This document shows positions 1-10,530 of a DNA stretch of 64,000 bases, piece by piece. Each line of letters starts with the position of its first letter. The first letter of the stretch is position 1. A program made the translations under genes and the position numbers. The notes under the pieces are model-generated. The model had not been told where the DNA came from. It did not search any database and saw only the letters and a list, made by a program, of their open reading frames with translations. The stretch is from Chalara sp. BL73 (Eukaryota; Ascomycota; Leotiomycetes; Helotiales). Location: contig CAKJVC010000006.1 of assembly GCA_918026815.1 (NCBI GenBank), positions 1,798,001 to 1,862,000 on the forward strand, given 5' to 3'.

Positions 1-697
1 TTATTTGTTGCTTTAGAGCTTCAAGAACCGTCCGCACGAGTCCGAGTCGGCCTGCCACCTCACGGAAGGCCACTGGGAGGCCCTTCGAATCCGTAGCCTC
101 ATCGTAAACCTTCTTTGTTCCATCCAATATGGCGATAATGGATGATATGAGACCGAGAACCGAAATGAGTCCGTCTCCAGAGATGGGTGCGTATGCGGGC
201 ATCTGTTCGAAGCCCTTAGGCAACGAAGGTTCCATCTGAGTCACCTCCTCAACAGCCTTTGCCAGCTGATCTCTCGTTCTTTGGGTTGTCACTTCTGGAG
301 ACCTCGTTGCCAAGAGCTGCAAGTTGTCTAGAATCCCCCTAACCAAATCCTCTACACGACCACCTTTTCCAATACTTCGTGCAGCTTTCACATATCGATC
401 CCACCTCGATTCACCCTCTTCTGGCATGACCTTCATAAACAACTCCTGAAGTTGGATAACCTGAGCTTTGCAATCCTCTAAAGTAGGTGTAAATGCAGTC
501 TTTGTCGCCTCGTCCATATTCTTAACGTATATTTCCGCATCTTCGAGGAGCTTTGAGATAAGAGGGAGCTTGGTGGCCGATCTCTTGAAATTTGTTGGAA
601 GACCCGCTTCGTCTTTGACAGCCTCGTAAACTTGGATGGTAGTATCGATAGCAGAGATCATGCCAAGGGCAGGACCTGCCGCCTCGATACCTGACAT
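1..697 (-). CDS. Tandem SesA-like protein (partial, runs off the window)
   Basis: Open frame of 232 codons on the minus strand from the ATG at 695-697 to the window edge, with no stop. The start MSGIEAAGPALGMISAIDTT and the following helical stretch look like the SesA / NACHT-N-terminal family (PF17107-type), the all-helical N-terminal domain of many fungal NLRs. From about residue 172 a second copy of the same kind of segment begins (GLISVLGLISSIIAILDGTK), so the domain is duplicated in tandem. In known proteins such a domain is a cell-death effector or signalling module followed by a NACHT or NB-ARC domain; what follows here lies outside the window. The family call is from recognised sequence character only; that it belongs to an NLR is inference. 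Confidence 0.7.
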   Translation of the reverse strand, partial: MSGIEAAGPALGMISAIDTTIQVYEAVKDEAGLPTNFKRSATKLPLISKLLEDAEIYVKNMDEATKTAFTPTLEDCKAQVIQLQELFMKVMPEEGESRWDRYVKAARSIGKGGRVEDLVRGILDNLQLLATRSPEVTTQRTRDQLAKAVEEVTQMEPSLPKGFEQMPAYAPISGDGLISVLGLISSIIAILDGTKKVYDEATDSKGLPVAFREVAGRLGLVRTVLEALKQQI

Positions 698-1649
698 GCT
701 TATCGTATAAAGCTAGTAGTGATTAGGAACATGTAGTACGAACCTGAAAGGTCCTTACTAGGCTGCTGCGAACGAGAAGAGCAGACGCTGGATTGTGGCA
801 GGAGTCTAATCTCTGGGCTGCAAAAGCCCTGAAGTACAGAGTACACTACATATATAAACGGTCGCGACAATGATGATTCTAGATGTAGATTGCAGTGTAA
901 CGCGGTGGAGTCGACGGAGAGGATGAAGAGCTAAATAGGAGAAGGAGAAGCTGATCTGCGGCCCGCTCCTATCGTTAGCGTGGCGGGGAAGCACAGCCTA
1001 TTTTTAGGGCGAAGTAGGGGTGAGAATCACCTGATAACTTACGCCTATGCCCTTTTAAAACAACGAGATTCGTTCTAGTCATGTTGTATCAATAAACAAG
1101 CGCAGATCTTACTCATAAGAGTCGTGATATTGTATTATGATGTTCTTATGGTCACGTGTTATCGGTGGGTCAAGAATCTTTAGTGGGTGTGGAGGGGAAG
1201 CCGATTTTGAAAGCGACTGTAGTTCGTGCAAGCAGTACCTTGGGGTACAACCATGCACGGGTGCCCAGCCACAGTGTCAGGAAGTGGAGCCCGCTTAAAA
1301 AAGTTATCTATAAATTTAGCGACACGAATTTCGCCATTTACTGTATAAAAGCTTGATAAACAGCAGCTTTTAATACAGTGCTATACGTTGTACTGAACCC
1401 TTAGTCAGAGAAAAAAGACTTTCCGGACTAGTTTGGATCTGCACTCTTCCTCAAAAGCTCCAAAACTTCATTCTTTGTAGCCGATTAAGCTCGTTCACAG
1501 ATTTTATACAGTTCTTTGTCTATTTTTCTTTTTGCAATAATACTGAGCTTTTCGCACTTTTGTCTTGCCGTTTCTTTTTGTTTGAAGAGCAATGCTTTGT
1601 CTTTTTCTGGAAAAGGAAACGAACGTACTAAGACCCTGGGAAGCAAAAG
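698..1649. other. Gene-free stretch
   Basis: AT-rich intergenic sequence upstream of the SesA-like gene. Short open frames here have no recognisable family character. I see no repeat, inverted terminal repeat or RNA gene. Confidence 0.5.
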
Positions 1650-2389
1650 CGCTGGAGTTGAGTCAAACTAGCGGTCGAACCCGGCGTTTTGCGTTTCTAA
1701 ATGTGCTGAAGACTCCTTGTCTTCTTGGACTGGAGCAAAGCCATAAAATACTGGAAGTTTCCTGGTGTCTTCATAATCTATAACTGAGCCGGCGTAAGCG
1801 CTATCCGCATAACTTGCAGTATTTTCCAAGAACTTTTGAATAGCAAATGTCTTTTCGAAGAGTCTGCTGCACAGCATAGTAATCTGCTAGTGCATCTCGG
1901 GTATAAATCGAACGTTATAACTAATCTACCTAGTTAAAGAACTTAGAAGTATCCGTTAGCTAGGTTTTATTTCGAAAACACTTATGTTTACGCCGTATGC
2001 ACATTAAGCACAATCACTAAAGCGCATTTATACGCTTCGAAATGCGTCTGTAGCTGGCTTATATCTGCTCTGCCTGACATCGCTCAACGTACTGAAAACA
2101 TTCTGCTAAACGCCGTTTTCTCCATTAAAGTGCTCATTCTAGCCAGCACTTTGTTACAACTCGATAGGATTTCTTTCAGGCCTGATTAAGCTTCCAGTTT
2201 TACAGCGAAGTCATAATCGTTCGAGAGTTGCGTAAAAGCGCCTGTGAGGCTATCAAGCTCTCGAGTTACTAGCACTATGTCTGCTGAAGCATCTCGAACA
2301 TCGCCAATGAACTGAGGTATCTTGAAAAAGACTGTCACCACTGTGGATAGGATTGAAGCAGTGCCGGCTGTGATGGAAAGAGGATCCAT
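1650..2389 (-). pseudogene. PigL_N-type (fungal NLR/helical N-terminal) gene relic
   Basis: The minus strand opens with ATG at 2387-2389 and MDPLSITAGTASILSTVVTV, typical of the Pezizomycotina N-terminal helical domain often annotated PigL_N (PF17111). The frame is stopped by TAA at about 2186. Read through, it continues with family-like text and meets TGA at 2084-2086, in the position where relatives have tryptophan (…R-[W]-A-x-S-G-R). More in-frame stops follow. A last open segment near 1668-1877 resembles the C-terminal tail of such proteins (YADSAYAGSV). The gene therefore looks decayed by point mutations rather than truncated. Family assignment moderate; lower boundary uncertain. Confidence 0.55.
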
Positions 2390-2950
2390 GGTGATGATAA
2401 TGATTATGATGATGTTGTTGTGTTCAGCTACCGTGGTCGCCCGCCCGAGGCTGAGTCTCAGCCGCATCTCGAAAGATTCACTGTGACTAGAACACCTCAG
2501 GTATGGATAAATCATAATAGAAGAAATTGAAATACTTGAGCAGAGCCAAAAGAACTCGTGTTATTGGAAATGCTAGCTGGAAATAGAAAGAATCCTTTAC
2601 GCTTATAAATCTTCAAATTTCGTGATTTCTCCAAAGCCCATTATTATAGTGTTTTCCAAGTGAAGTGCAAGTACGGACCAAACATTCGCAAGTCGAGATA
2701 GTCGATCACACGCCGACTTATGTTTCAACCTGTTGTTCTGTGCGTAGTGATTCTGCTTTGATACCAACGGTTTTATCGTGAGAACGTAGACTGCTCGCGT
2801 AGGCAAGGCTTTTGCAGTTTGCGACAGCGTTAAAAGAGGCCGAAGGGAGCGCATCATAGCTTGTGTTCTGCGTAGAGTAATAGTCACTACGATCTCGATT
2901 TGGTAAGCAGCAAAGCGTCATACTGGGGGGGGGGGGATTGAAATTGAAGA
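2390..2950. other. Gene-free stretch with a 12-base G run
   Basis: No gene recognised. Two short overlapping minus-strand frames (2603-2887 and 2718-2921) have no family character. A homopolymer of 12 G lies at 2925-2936, just before a degenerate LTR. Confidence 0.4.
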
Positions 2951-2954
2951 AGAA

Positions 2955-3203
2955 GAGTCACGGAGCCTTCAGAGAGTATGGGGTAAATGAGTCAATTGCT
3001 AAAGGTTGTTAGAATCACAAACGTACAGAACGAATCTATCTATTTATAGAGGTGTGATACTTATGTGTGAGTATCACATACAACGTAACGCATACGTCAC
3101 TAGAGTCATTATCGAAGGCAAAAGTACGTATACATCTTGCGCAAACATACTTACAACTTCCCCAATAGACTAGGCATAATCCTTAGACCTAGCCTGTTCA
3201 ACA
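2955..3203 (+). repeat. Degenerate solo LTR, family L1 (Copia-1)
   Basis: Similar to the 208-bp LTR of the complete Copia element at 58772-63344: it shares the blocks around CCTTCAGAGAGTAT, TTATAGAGGTGTGATAC and CCTTAGACCTAGCCTGTT and ends in TTCAACA at 3203. The 5' end is eroded next to the G run, and no target duplication is visible. It is the oldest-looking of the four L1 LTR loci. Confidence 0.6.
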
Positions 3204-3435
3204 AACAGCCTCATTTAAAGTTAATATCTGTCACGGAGAATGAGAGGTATATGTATCACTGTAGCATGTTGACCATCAGTGGATTCACTTTTGTGTCGCG
3301 TGGTGCAGTGGTGCATTTTCCCCGCAACAGTATCGTAGTATATTGTAGCATAGTATGATATAATATAAGATTGCAAATTTTGCCGTGGTGCGTATACAAA
3401 TTTGAAATCTTGTATTGCGCGGTGTATATAGTGTT

Positions 3436-4704
3436 GATTTTAGAGGTCGATATATATCTCGAGATATACTAATGGGAACACTACTCGCGGCCAGGGAAAG
3501 CGAGGATTCAGCAAAGCAACCAGTAAATGGGCGAGTAAATGAAGTTTGGGCAAGATTCATTTGAAAACAAGGAGCAGAGAGATAAATGTATCTACTCGTA
3601 GATTCGTTCAACTATTATAGATAAAGTCACTCTTGATGTCTATTTAGGATCACAAAGCAACAGCATCTAGCTAGCAACTATTTGGTGGAGACCACTTTTG
3701 AGCTTTTGTAAGTAAAAAAAATTCCGCGGCTTTCTTTGCAATTCGATTCTCCCAAAAGCTTATAACCCGTTCCTTTGCTCCGTTCTCGGATCCTTTTTTC
3801 CTTTTACTTTCTTTTCTCGATATCTCTCGTTTCAAGAACGGACATACCATCAAAATATTTTGAGTGTGGACTTTGAAAAATTAGTGTGTAGGTGCGAGTG
3901 AAGTGTTGCTTTGTCTTTGGGCAAAAGGACGAGACGCGAGAGGCATTATAATAAACATTGCGGACAGTGAATTCGACGGTACATATAATTTCGAGTGCAG
4001 AAGCTCGTCAGAAAAGGAACTGGTTAAAGAGTCATTAAAGCATCGAACGTGCACCGTCGGTTTCGTTATCAGCTTTGGCGCTAGGCTAAAGCTGCTTGAA
4101 CATGCATAGAAGTGCTTGCAAACAGCATATATATGAGACACACAACACTTATGTGCCCTAATATTTTTTGGACTCTTCACACTAAATTACGTCTTGTATC
4201 CAGAATCAATACACCCTTTGACTCAAACCCCCACAGCGAATAGGCTTATGGCGGGCAGGCTTGAGCTCCATAGTAGTGCTGGTAGTGGCAGATTGCCAAT
4301 TAATCATCCGCAATTTTGCCACGGCAGAACACTACTCCTTCAACACGATATGCTCAAGCATTTTAATCTATAGCAAGCAGGCTGAGACTTGTTATTATAA
4401 ACTCACTGTAAGGTAAAGTTCTGTGCGAATGCACCATGATATGCTTGATGGATGAACCACGACTGAATTGCTAATGTGAACTAGATCACAAACCCCCACA
4501 TTTGGGGTCACAATCTGGAAACGACCCGCTCTGGCCTCCCTTGGAAAAGCAGCGGCGCTGAGCCCGAATCATCGCTCTTTGTGTATATTTTGCGTGTCAA
4601 CACCGCCGGCCTTTGCACCCTGCCACTGAACTATATTGTTCCGGTTGTCGATTCTCATTTCGTTCTAACATGTGAGCAAGTGTTGTGGTCTCCGCGTTAT
4701 CAAT
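3436..4704. repeat. Dispersed ~1.27-kb duplication, copy A (of 26090-27373)
   Basis: Colinear with 26090-27373 in the same orientation. Shared landmarks include the CGAGATATACTAATGGGAACAC-type start, the stretch encoding CPFLKREISRKE on the minus strand, and TTGCCAATTAATCATCCGCA. Differences visible by eye are mostly transitions. At its right end the copy carries the last exon of the HeLo-type gene but not the rest of that gene, so the duplication breakpoint lies inside that gene's final intron. Confidence 0.75.
4569..4664 (-). pseudogene. Orphan copy of the HeLo gene's last exon
   Basis: A 96-nt open block on the minus strand preceded by TGTTAG (acceptor-like) and ended by TGA at 4569-4571. 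It encodes the same 31-residue tail as the exon at 27232-27327 with one visible change (QGAK for QSAK); the core is NNIVQWQGAKAGGVDTQNI. No HeLo domain precedes it. It may be only a passenger of the duplication, but the reading frame is intact. Confidence 0.55.
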
Positions 4705-4710
4705 CACTTA

Positions 4711-4811
4711 TTAGGTTCTGCTCTAGATTCTACAAAATGGGCGTTGTGCGGACCACGTGACCTGATGGGTCGTATGTGGATCCGTAAACCGCTACTTCCT
4801 ACACTACCAAC
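4711..4811 (+). repeat. Short dispersed repeat (inverted copy at 43418-43510)
   Basis: About 95 bp containing GGACCACGTGACCTGATGGG recurs in reverse orientation at 43418-43510 with only a few differences. No terminal structure seen; it could be the end of a non-autonomous element. Confidence 0.6.
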
Positions 4812-5833
4812 GCAGCAAAAACAAGTCCGTCATCAGGAAAAGGCCACGAGCCCATAGATAATCTTGAGACGAATCGGAATACAACAGCCAAGACGGCTAG
4901 GCCAAAACATGTTGTAGAAACGCCGATGATGGTATTTGGATTGGCGTAATGACCTGAAGGTTGCACAAGAATGCCCATATTTGGCGTGAAATCTCAATAA
5001 CCAGAGAATGCAAATGCAGGATTTGAATCCAGCCCCAGATTTGCTCGAAACCCACATAAGAAATAATATAGCTAGACTTGATGTAGCATAGTAGCAACTT
5101 TGCCTGGCGTCATGAGTAGAAAAGTGAAAGATAGAATTATTATCTACCCCATAGTGGGCAAAATTTCATTGGCTGGCGCAATTATTCTGCGCTGCTTGAC
5201 ATGCTGGTCCCATGGCAAGACCGCCGATAAGGAAGCTAAAGGTTGACAAGCATTCTGTTTCGGGTATCTGATTGGGCTGTCATTTGACCGGATAGAGGAT
5301 AGTTGGGGAGTAGGCAAGAACCTGCAGTACAAGTAGTACGATTTTACGGAAAGCTTCAGGTACGAAGACATATAATGCCTTAAATTCAGCGACAAAGTAG
5401 CCATTGGATATGTTTTGTATTTCAAAATGAAAGCCACGTATAATAAGCAAGTCATCGGCGTGTAGGCCTTGGAATCTGAAAGTCATGCTGTGCGCATAGG
5501 TTGAGTAGGTCAGTAATACTTAAATGTTAATCAGCTTTCCACCTAAGCGAGAAAATTCATTCTAATTTCCTCTTCGAACCTCCCCAGATTTTGCGAGCGC
5601 ACATGCCAAAATACCATACTCTTATATAGAACATGGACTTGGAGGAAGGTCTTAGCAGCACGGATCCAGTTGTTGGTAAAATATTCAAGGTAACTTGTTA
5701 CTTCAATAACAAACATGAAACCAATGTTATTGCTTCCGAAATCTTTCCATCCTGCCTAAAATACTTCTTCATTTCAACTCGCTTCTTTTCTTCTTCCCTA
5801 CAAGTGTTCTCCTTCAGCTCAATTGCCCATGAA
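4812..5833. other. Gene-free stretch
   Basis: Only short frames without family character on either strand. No repeat relation to other parts of the window noticed. Contains the 3' flank of the Ecp2-like gene at its right end. Confidence 0.4.
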
Positions 5834-6525
5834 TCAAGCACGCTTAATCGTCCAGCGGACCACTGACTGGGCACTTATACCGGCTGGGGCGGCGTTTTCA
5901 CAGTCCATGCTCCCTTGCGAAGCGACCACGCCACCAGACTTTGCGTTGGTCAGTAACTTGTCTCCGTATTCATTTCAATGCGAAAGATAGCTTACCTGCC
6001 ACTTGTTGAGAGCATCACGAATCACATCGCGTACATCGGTGGAGCCGATATAGGTATTGAATAGATTCCGCGTGCCTGACTCAAAGACACACGAGCCGTA
6101 CCACCACAGACCATGGGTGTCTGGGGTGTTAGTCCAAACTCCCCAATACGTGTTCTGAGTACCCGCCCCTGAAAGAAAAGGTTAGCAATGGCTCCGGAAT
6201 TCTCGGTCTGTCAAAACTTACAGTCACGGATAACCCCACAGTCTGAAGTGGCAGCAAATGGTGCAGGATGGGAGTTGAAAGAGCTTCCACCGCAGGTGTT
6301 ACTGTCCGGAGCACGGCGCAGAAAAGAACGCTCAGCTTCCTTAGCCGGGTTGCTAGAAGTGTCGACCAGAGCTGCGCTGTTGACATAAAGCGTCTTGCCT
6401 TCGAAGTCGACCGGGATCCAATCAATTACGTCAACAGAACTTGCAACACTTTCCGGAGTGGGAGCGGCGGAAAAGATTGGCAAAAAAGCCAAGATAGACA
6501 AAGAGAGCATCTTTGGGAAAATCAT
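5834..6525 (-). CDS. Secreted Ecp2-like (Hce2-type) effector protein, 3 exons
   Basis: Exons 6525-6222, 6168-5996 and 5938-5834 join in frame (GTAAGT and GTAAGC donors, TTTCAG and CAAAG acceptors; introns of 53 and 57 bp) to a 193-aa protein. The N-terminus is a secretory signal (hydrophobic SLSILAFLPIFSAAP), followed by a propeptide ending in a dibasic RR site before APDSNTCGG. The mature part has four cysteines (CGGSSF, SDCGVIRDW, GSCVFES, MDCENA) spaced as in the Hce2 family, homologues of Cladosporium fulvum Ecp2, and ends SVVRWTIKRA. Family members are secreted proteins; some act in plant infection and others in fungal antagonism. Intact and complete; the gene stands alone with the opposite strand empty. 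Role in this species unknown. Confidence 0.8.
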
Positions 6526-8163
6526 AATTGCAGACTGGAGGGTGTTGAGTCTTTGAGTAAAAAACAGTGATTGATAGTTTTGAAATAGAGGACAATGTTT
6601 TGGCGGCCGCAGAGCGTATCTTATAGAACAACGTCAAACCCTTTACCCAAGTAAGTGGCTGGCTACCTTGAAAGCGGAAAAAATTGCGAATGTAAAGAGT
6701 CATAAAAAATCGCAACCTTGATCTATTACATAGCGGAGAGTGACATACGAGGTACATGTCTTGGATTTTCTGGCACACGAGAGGTTCTAACTCGATGAGG
6801 CAGGTCACACACCAAATTTGACTAGGGTCCACGGGAAATGCCCAATCGAGGCCGGGCCGGGACGGTATGCTTGACATCAAGATCTTCCGAGATCTCTGGA
6901 TACCTATGAAATACTTCCTGCCGTAGAATACTCTGGATTGAGATTATATAGTAGAGTTTTCGTTGTTCTTCTCCGGGCTGGGCCTGATATAGGTCGCGTC
7001 TGTAGCAGCGGCTTCCGTCCTTTTCCATCCTCACGCATAAAACAGCTCAGCTAGCTCAATTAGCCTATTGTGTTTTTCTGCTTTTCTTCGGAAAAAATAC
7101 CCTTCGAGAAACATACGACCAACGCTCAACTTTCGACTTAGGTTGACTCCGCTAAACTTTCAATGCGATGTCGACTATGCCGTATATGAACTACATAAAA
7201 GATATCCCAGACTTCCCATATCGCCCTTATAAGGTTACATAATAAAGAACCTCGTCGTTCTCTACAGGCAGTGAAGAGAGCACAAAGCTATAGTGAGTTT
7301 CTACACGGTGCAATCTTAAGACAATACGGCAACAAAGTGCCAAAAGAATGGATACCAACTGCCAAGTTGTCGTGCATATGCATGTAAGGTACCCGCAACA
7401 ATATCATGTGCGGCACAGTCTCGTACTATCTGTATGCCAAGTTGTTGTGCATGTGTGAGGTAACTCGCAATAACATATCGTCTGGTTATGCTTGAGAGAC
7501 AAGATAGAGGTCGTATGCCAACCAATCCCGAGAAATACCTCATCTATTGGCATAAACTTAGACAATACGTATGCCGGTTCAAAGCTGCATGAAGAAATCC
7601 GGAAGGTCGACACCCAATCTGTCAGCCGTTCTCCACGAAATTTTACGAATTGGTCGATCCATATAAAGGACGCTGCCCTGTTCTCGATTTCGGCACGCTC
7701 GTCCCAATCCATTGTGTCACGTGCGCTTGCTTGGTTCGACTGAAAATTTGATTGTCGAAATTTGGAGCAGGAAAGTGTGCTTATTCTGCAGCCCGAGATA
7801 GAGTTCTGATAGTCGAGAACTCGAAATACAGGCTTTCTTTGTACTTGGAAGTTTTTGTCGATGGCCAGGGACCTGCCATAGAATAACAGACGATTCCCTA
7901 AAAGGAGAGAGGGGGCAGCGAAGGGCACCCCAAATCCAAATTCCGCCGCGTAGAAAGGACTAAGTCAAGAGAGATAGAAGACCAATAAGTAAATGGAAAT
8001 GGTAGTGTGGTTCGACACATATTTCCGGGAAGAAATAGGCCATAATGTTTTTGTTTTCGAGTCTAAGGCATAACACTGATTGACTATACCTAATCGGTAA
8101 GTCATATGCGGACCTCAACCAAATGGCCTGAGTGCCTGAAGTAAGCCGAACCGAAGTCGCGGT
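6526..8163. other. Stretch without a recognised gene
   Basis: The longest frame is 7404-7928 (minus), with an internal ATG giving MDWDERAEIENRAASFIWID; it has no stop for about 100 codons after that but I recognise no family. It could be a lineage-specific gene or a relic. The rest holds short frames only. Confidence 0.3.
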
Positions 8164-8168
8164 AACTT

Positions 8169-8405
8169 TGTTCAAATAGAGAGAGTCACGGAGCCTTCAG
8201 AGAGTATGGGGTAAACGAATCAATTGCTGAAGGTTATAGAACCTAAACTACAGGAGAGAATCCTTCTACTTATAGAGGTGTGATACTCACACATACGTAA
8301 GTAGATTCATCATCGAAAGCAAAAGTACGTATGCATCTTGCGCAAGCATACCTACAACTTCCCCAAATAGGCTAGGTATGATCCTTAGACCTATCCAGTT
8401 CAACA
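8169..8405 (+). repeat. Solo LTR, family L1, TSD AACTT
   Basis: Starts TGTTCAAATAGAG and ends CAGTTCAACA (237 bp). It is flanked by the exact 5-bp duplication AACTT at 8164-8168 and 8406-8410, so both ends are certain. Same family as the complete Copia element at 58772-63344 but clearly diverged. Confidence 0.9.
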
Positions 8406-9359
8406 AACTTGCATCCTCGCATTCACAGGTCCTTAATACCCCATTCACGCTCTTTTCAACCTACGGTCATGGCTACAGCCTCCGAACTTGATAAAATAAG
8501 GTGTAACCCGATCAATGAACGGCTAGCCACTTTCCGTTGCCGATTTGAATCGACACGTTCAGAGCTTGCTGTGCCCTCGTCATCCGATGGTGTGCAAACT
8601 GTATTTTCAACGGCTGCCACTGTAGGTATGGTTCAACTTCTGATGGCTGAGCCCTTTTAACGTACATAAATGTCAAAAACTTGGTTCTCGGCCTTATCCA
8701 AGCTCTACAGATCGAACCGGCAGCTCGTATCCTTCCTTCACGAATAGCTAAAAGAGCCCTCTCTGGTGACCTTGGTTTGTTATACAGTCGCGTGGATGCG
8801 AACCATTTGGACATTGCACCAGCTATCCCTCTAGTAGAACAGATTGTCAGGAATGAGCCTGATGCACCGACCTGAAATAATGCGGATATTTGGCATGCCG
8901 TATTTGAATTAGTCGCGCGAACAAATCCCATCGCGCCTCCGATTGCCTTCGAGAAAGCCGCTTCGACACACTACTACGATCCAGCTCGGCTTCTCAGAAA
9001 AGGATTGAACAGACACAAAATGAAATTGATCAGCGAATACTCGAGAAACTTACCGGGCGCGTTTACTACAATGTCGGAGGCTTCTACAAACAATACTTCG
9101 AAAAGAAGTTCTGGACAAACAACGCGAGGAATATCTACGAAAAAGCAAGAGCCCAGTATATAGAAGGTCGCTAAAGTAAGTGGCTAGAACTCTTAATTCA
9201 AGGTCCATTTTTTAAGTAGTTCATAAAGTTCCAGCACACTGTTCTCAGCGGACTTCGCCGCGGATACTACACATCAGCGAACAAAGTGTTAAAAGGCTCG
9301 GAAGCTGATCGCAAGTTCGACATTTTCTTTACTCCCTCCAACGCTGCTTTACCGGACGG

Positions 9360-9683
9360 TGTAACAAATAGAGGGCAACAAGAGGGATTGCAATATAACA
9401 GGTAAGAACACGTGACTGCAATGTCATAGAAACAGCGATGTATTGATATTAGAAGTATGCTTGTCAGTCCAGCAGATAAACTCAAGCTTGCCTTCCTCCT
9501 GAAAGCTCTAGCTGTTCCTTATATCCTTCCAGCTGTGCTGTAGCTGTCAGCCTGTAGCTGCTGTAGCTGTATGCCTGTTGTAGCTGTGTGCCTGTGGCTG
9601 CTCATGGGCGGAGCGTGCCGCTTGCGGCCCTTCAGCTCATAAGCTGTTATGATGTCCGTCTCTAAACGGCTCTGGCTGTTACA
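9360..9683 (-). repeat. Solo LTR, family L4, TSD GACGG
   Basis: 324 bp, TGTAACAAATAGAGG…GGCTGTTACA, flanked by exact 5-bp duplications GACGG at 9355-9359 and 9684-9688. It lies in opposite orientation to the L4 copy at 10531-10987. It contains CAGCTACAG-type short tandem units. It interrupts the kinase pseudogene. Confidence 0.85.
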
Positions 9684-10101
9684 GACGGCGAGCACAACTA
9701 GTCCAATGTACTTGTCATTAAAGAACACAAACAGAATCCTGATAAAAATCGATCTGCAAAAACACTAGTGCAGTTAGCAAAGTATACACGCGAAGTGTTT
9801 GGAAGTTAACCGGAGCGGCGATTCGTGCCTGGGTTTACGATCTGCGGTAGCGTAATATAGCTCTGGGTATTCGACAAATCTGGACCGTACAATTTTAAAA
9901 AGTTCGATATTCACAAAAAGCCGGAGCGATTTGTTAAAGTTTTTGCCGGCTATACAATAATGTCCCATGCAGAATTGAGTTTAAACACGTTTATTAAGCA
10001 TAATAGCAATGGCAAGTACATCGTCACACGAAGTGTAAAAATCTTTTTGAAAAACAAGCCAATCGCTTCAACAAAAGCGATAGTGTGCCGAGGAACAACG
10101 T

Positions 10102-10356
10102 TGTAACAACTCAAGCTAAACAGGGATCTCGATCCGTAGATCCAGGTGGAAGGACTCAGAGGTGTGAACAACTATCAATTATTATAACGAAGAGAACAAG
10201 CTACGGACAGAAGAAGGGAAGGAAAGCAGTGCTCTATATACAGGAACTGGCCGGAGGCCAGGATAGGCGAGCTTCGCGGTGTCCGGTGCTGTGTTCTGTC
10301 CGAGCTCTGGGGCATCCGGTGGTGAGCTCCGCCCAGAGAAGGCCAGGGCCGTGACA
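10102..10356 (-). repeat. Solo LTR, family L2, TSD AACGT
   Basis: 255 bp; in plus orientation it reads TGTAACAACTCAAGC…GGGCCGTGACA, the reverse of the other L2 copies. Exact duplications AACGT at 10097-10101 and 10357-10361. Inserted in the kinase pseudogene. Confidence 0.9.
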
Positions 10357-10530
10357 AACGTGTTATCGAAAAAGAAAAAGCGACTTTACAAAATAGGAGT
10401 ATATAGTTAAGTTCGCTTGGCCGACCGATAAAAGACAGCGGGAAAAAGAACTGTTAAAGTTGGCCAAAAATAAAAAGTCACGAGCATTGCTGTGTAGCTC
10501 AATTATAAGCAAATTATTATCGACGGTAAC

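Larger units (their letters stand above)
8469..10530 (+). pseudogene. FunK1-like fungal protein kinase, N-terminal part, shredded
   Basis: Fragments in one order match the N-terminal and early kinase region of the FunK1-type fungal kinases: NADIWHAVFELVAR (~8880-8920), QTQNEIDQRILEKLTGRVYY (~9010), GYYTSANKVLKGSEADRKFD (~9260), then after an LTR GFTICGSV..LWVFDKSGPY (~9830), and AIVCRGTTCYRKR..EYIVKFAW (~10080-10420). A one-base deletion lies near 8962. Nonsense codons: TGA 8871, TAA 9172, TAG 9217, TAG 9699, TAA 9807, TAG 9858, TAG 10394. At four or five of these relatives have tryptophan (for example GR-[W]-S and FF-[W]-F), at 9807 glutamine. Two solo LTRs (9360-9683 and 10102-10356) interrupt the frame, and a third LTR at 10531 ends it; no catalytic lobe is seen after it. 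Dead gene. Confidence 0.7.

Noticed and set aside
2925..2936. G12 run (and the C run near 53301-53314, T run at 27184) as functional elements
   Set aside because: Homopolymers beside repeats; most likely slippage or sequencing artefacts.
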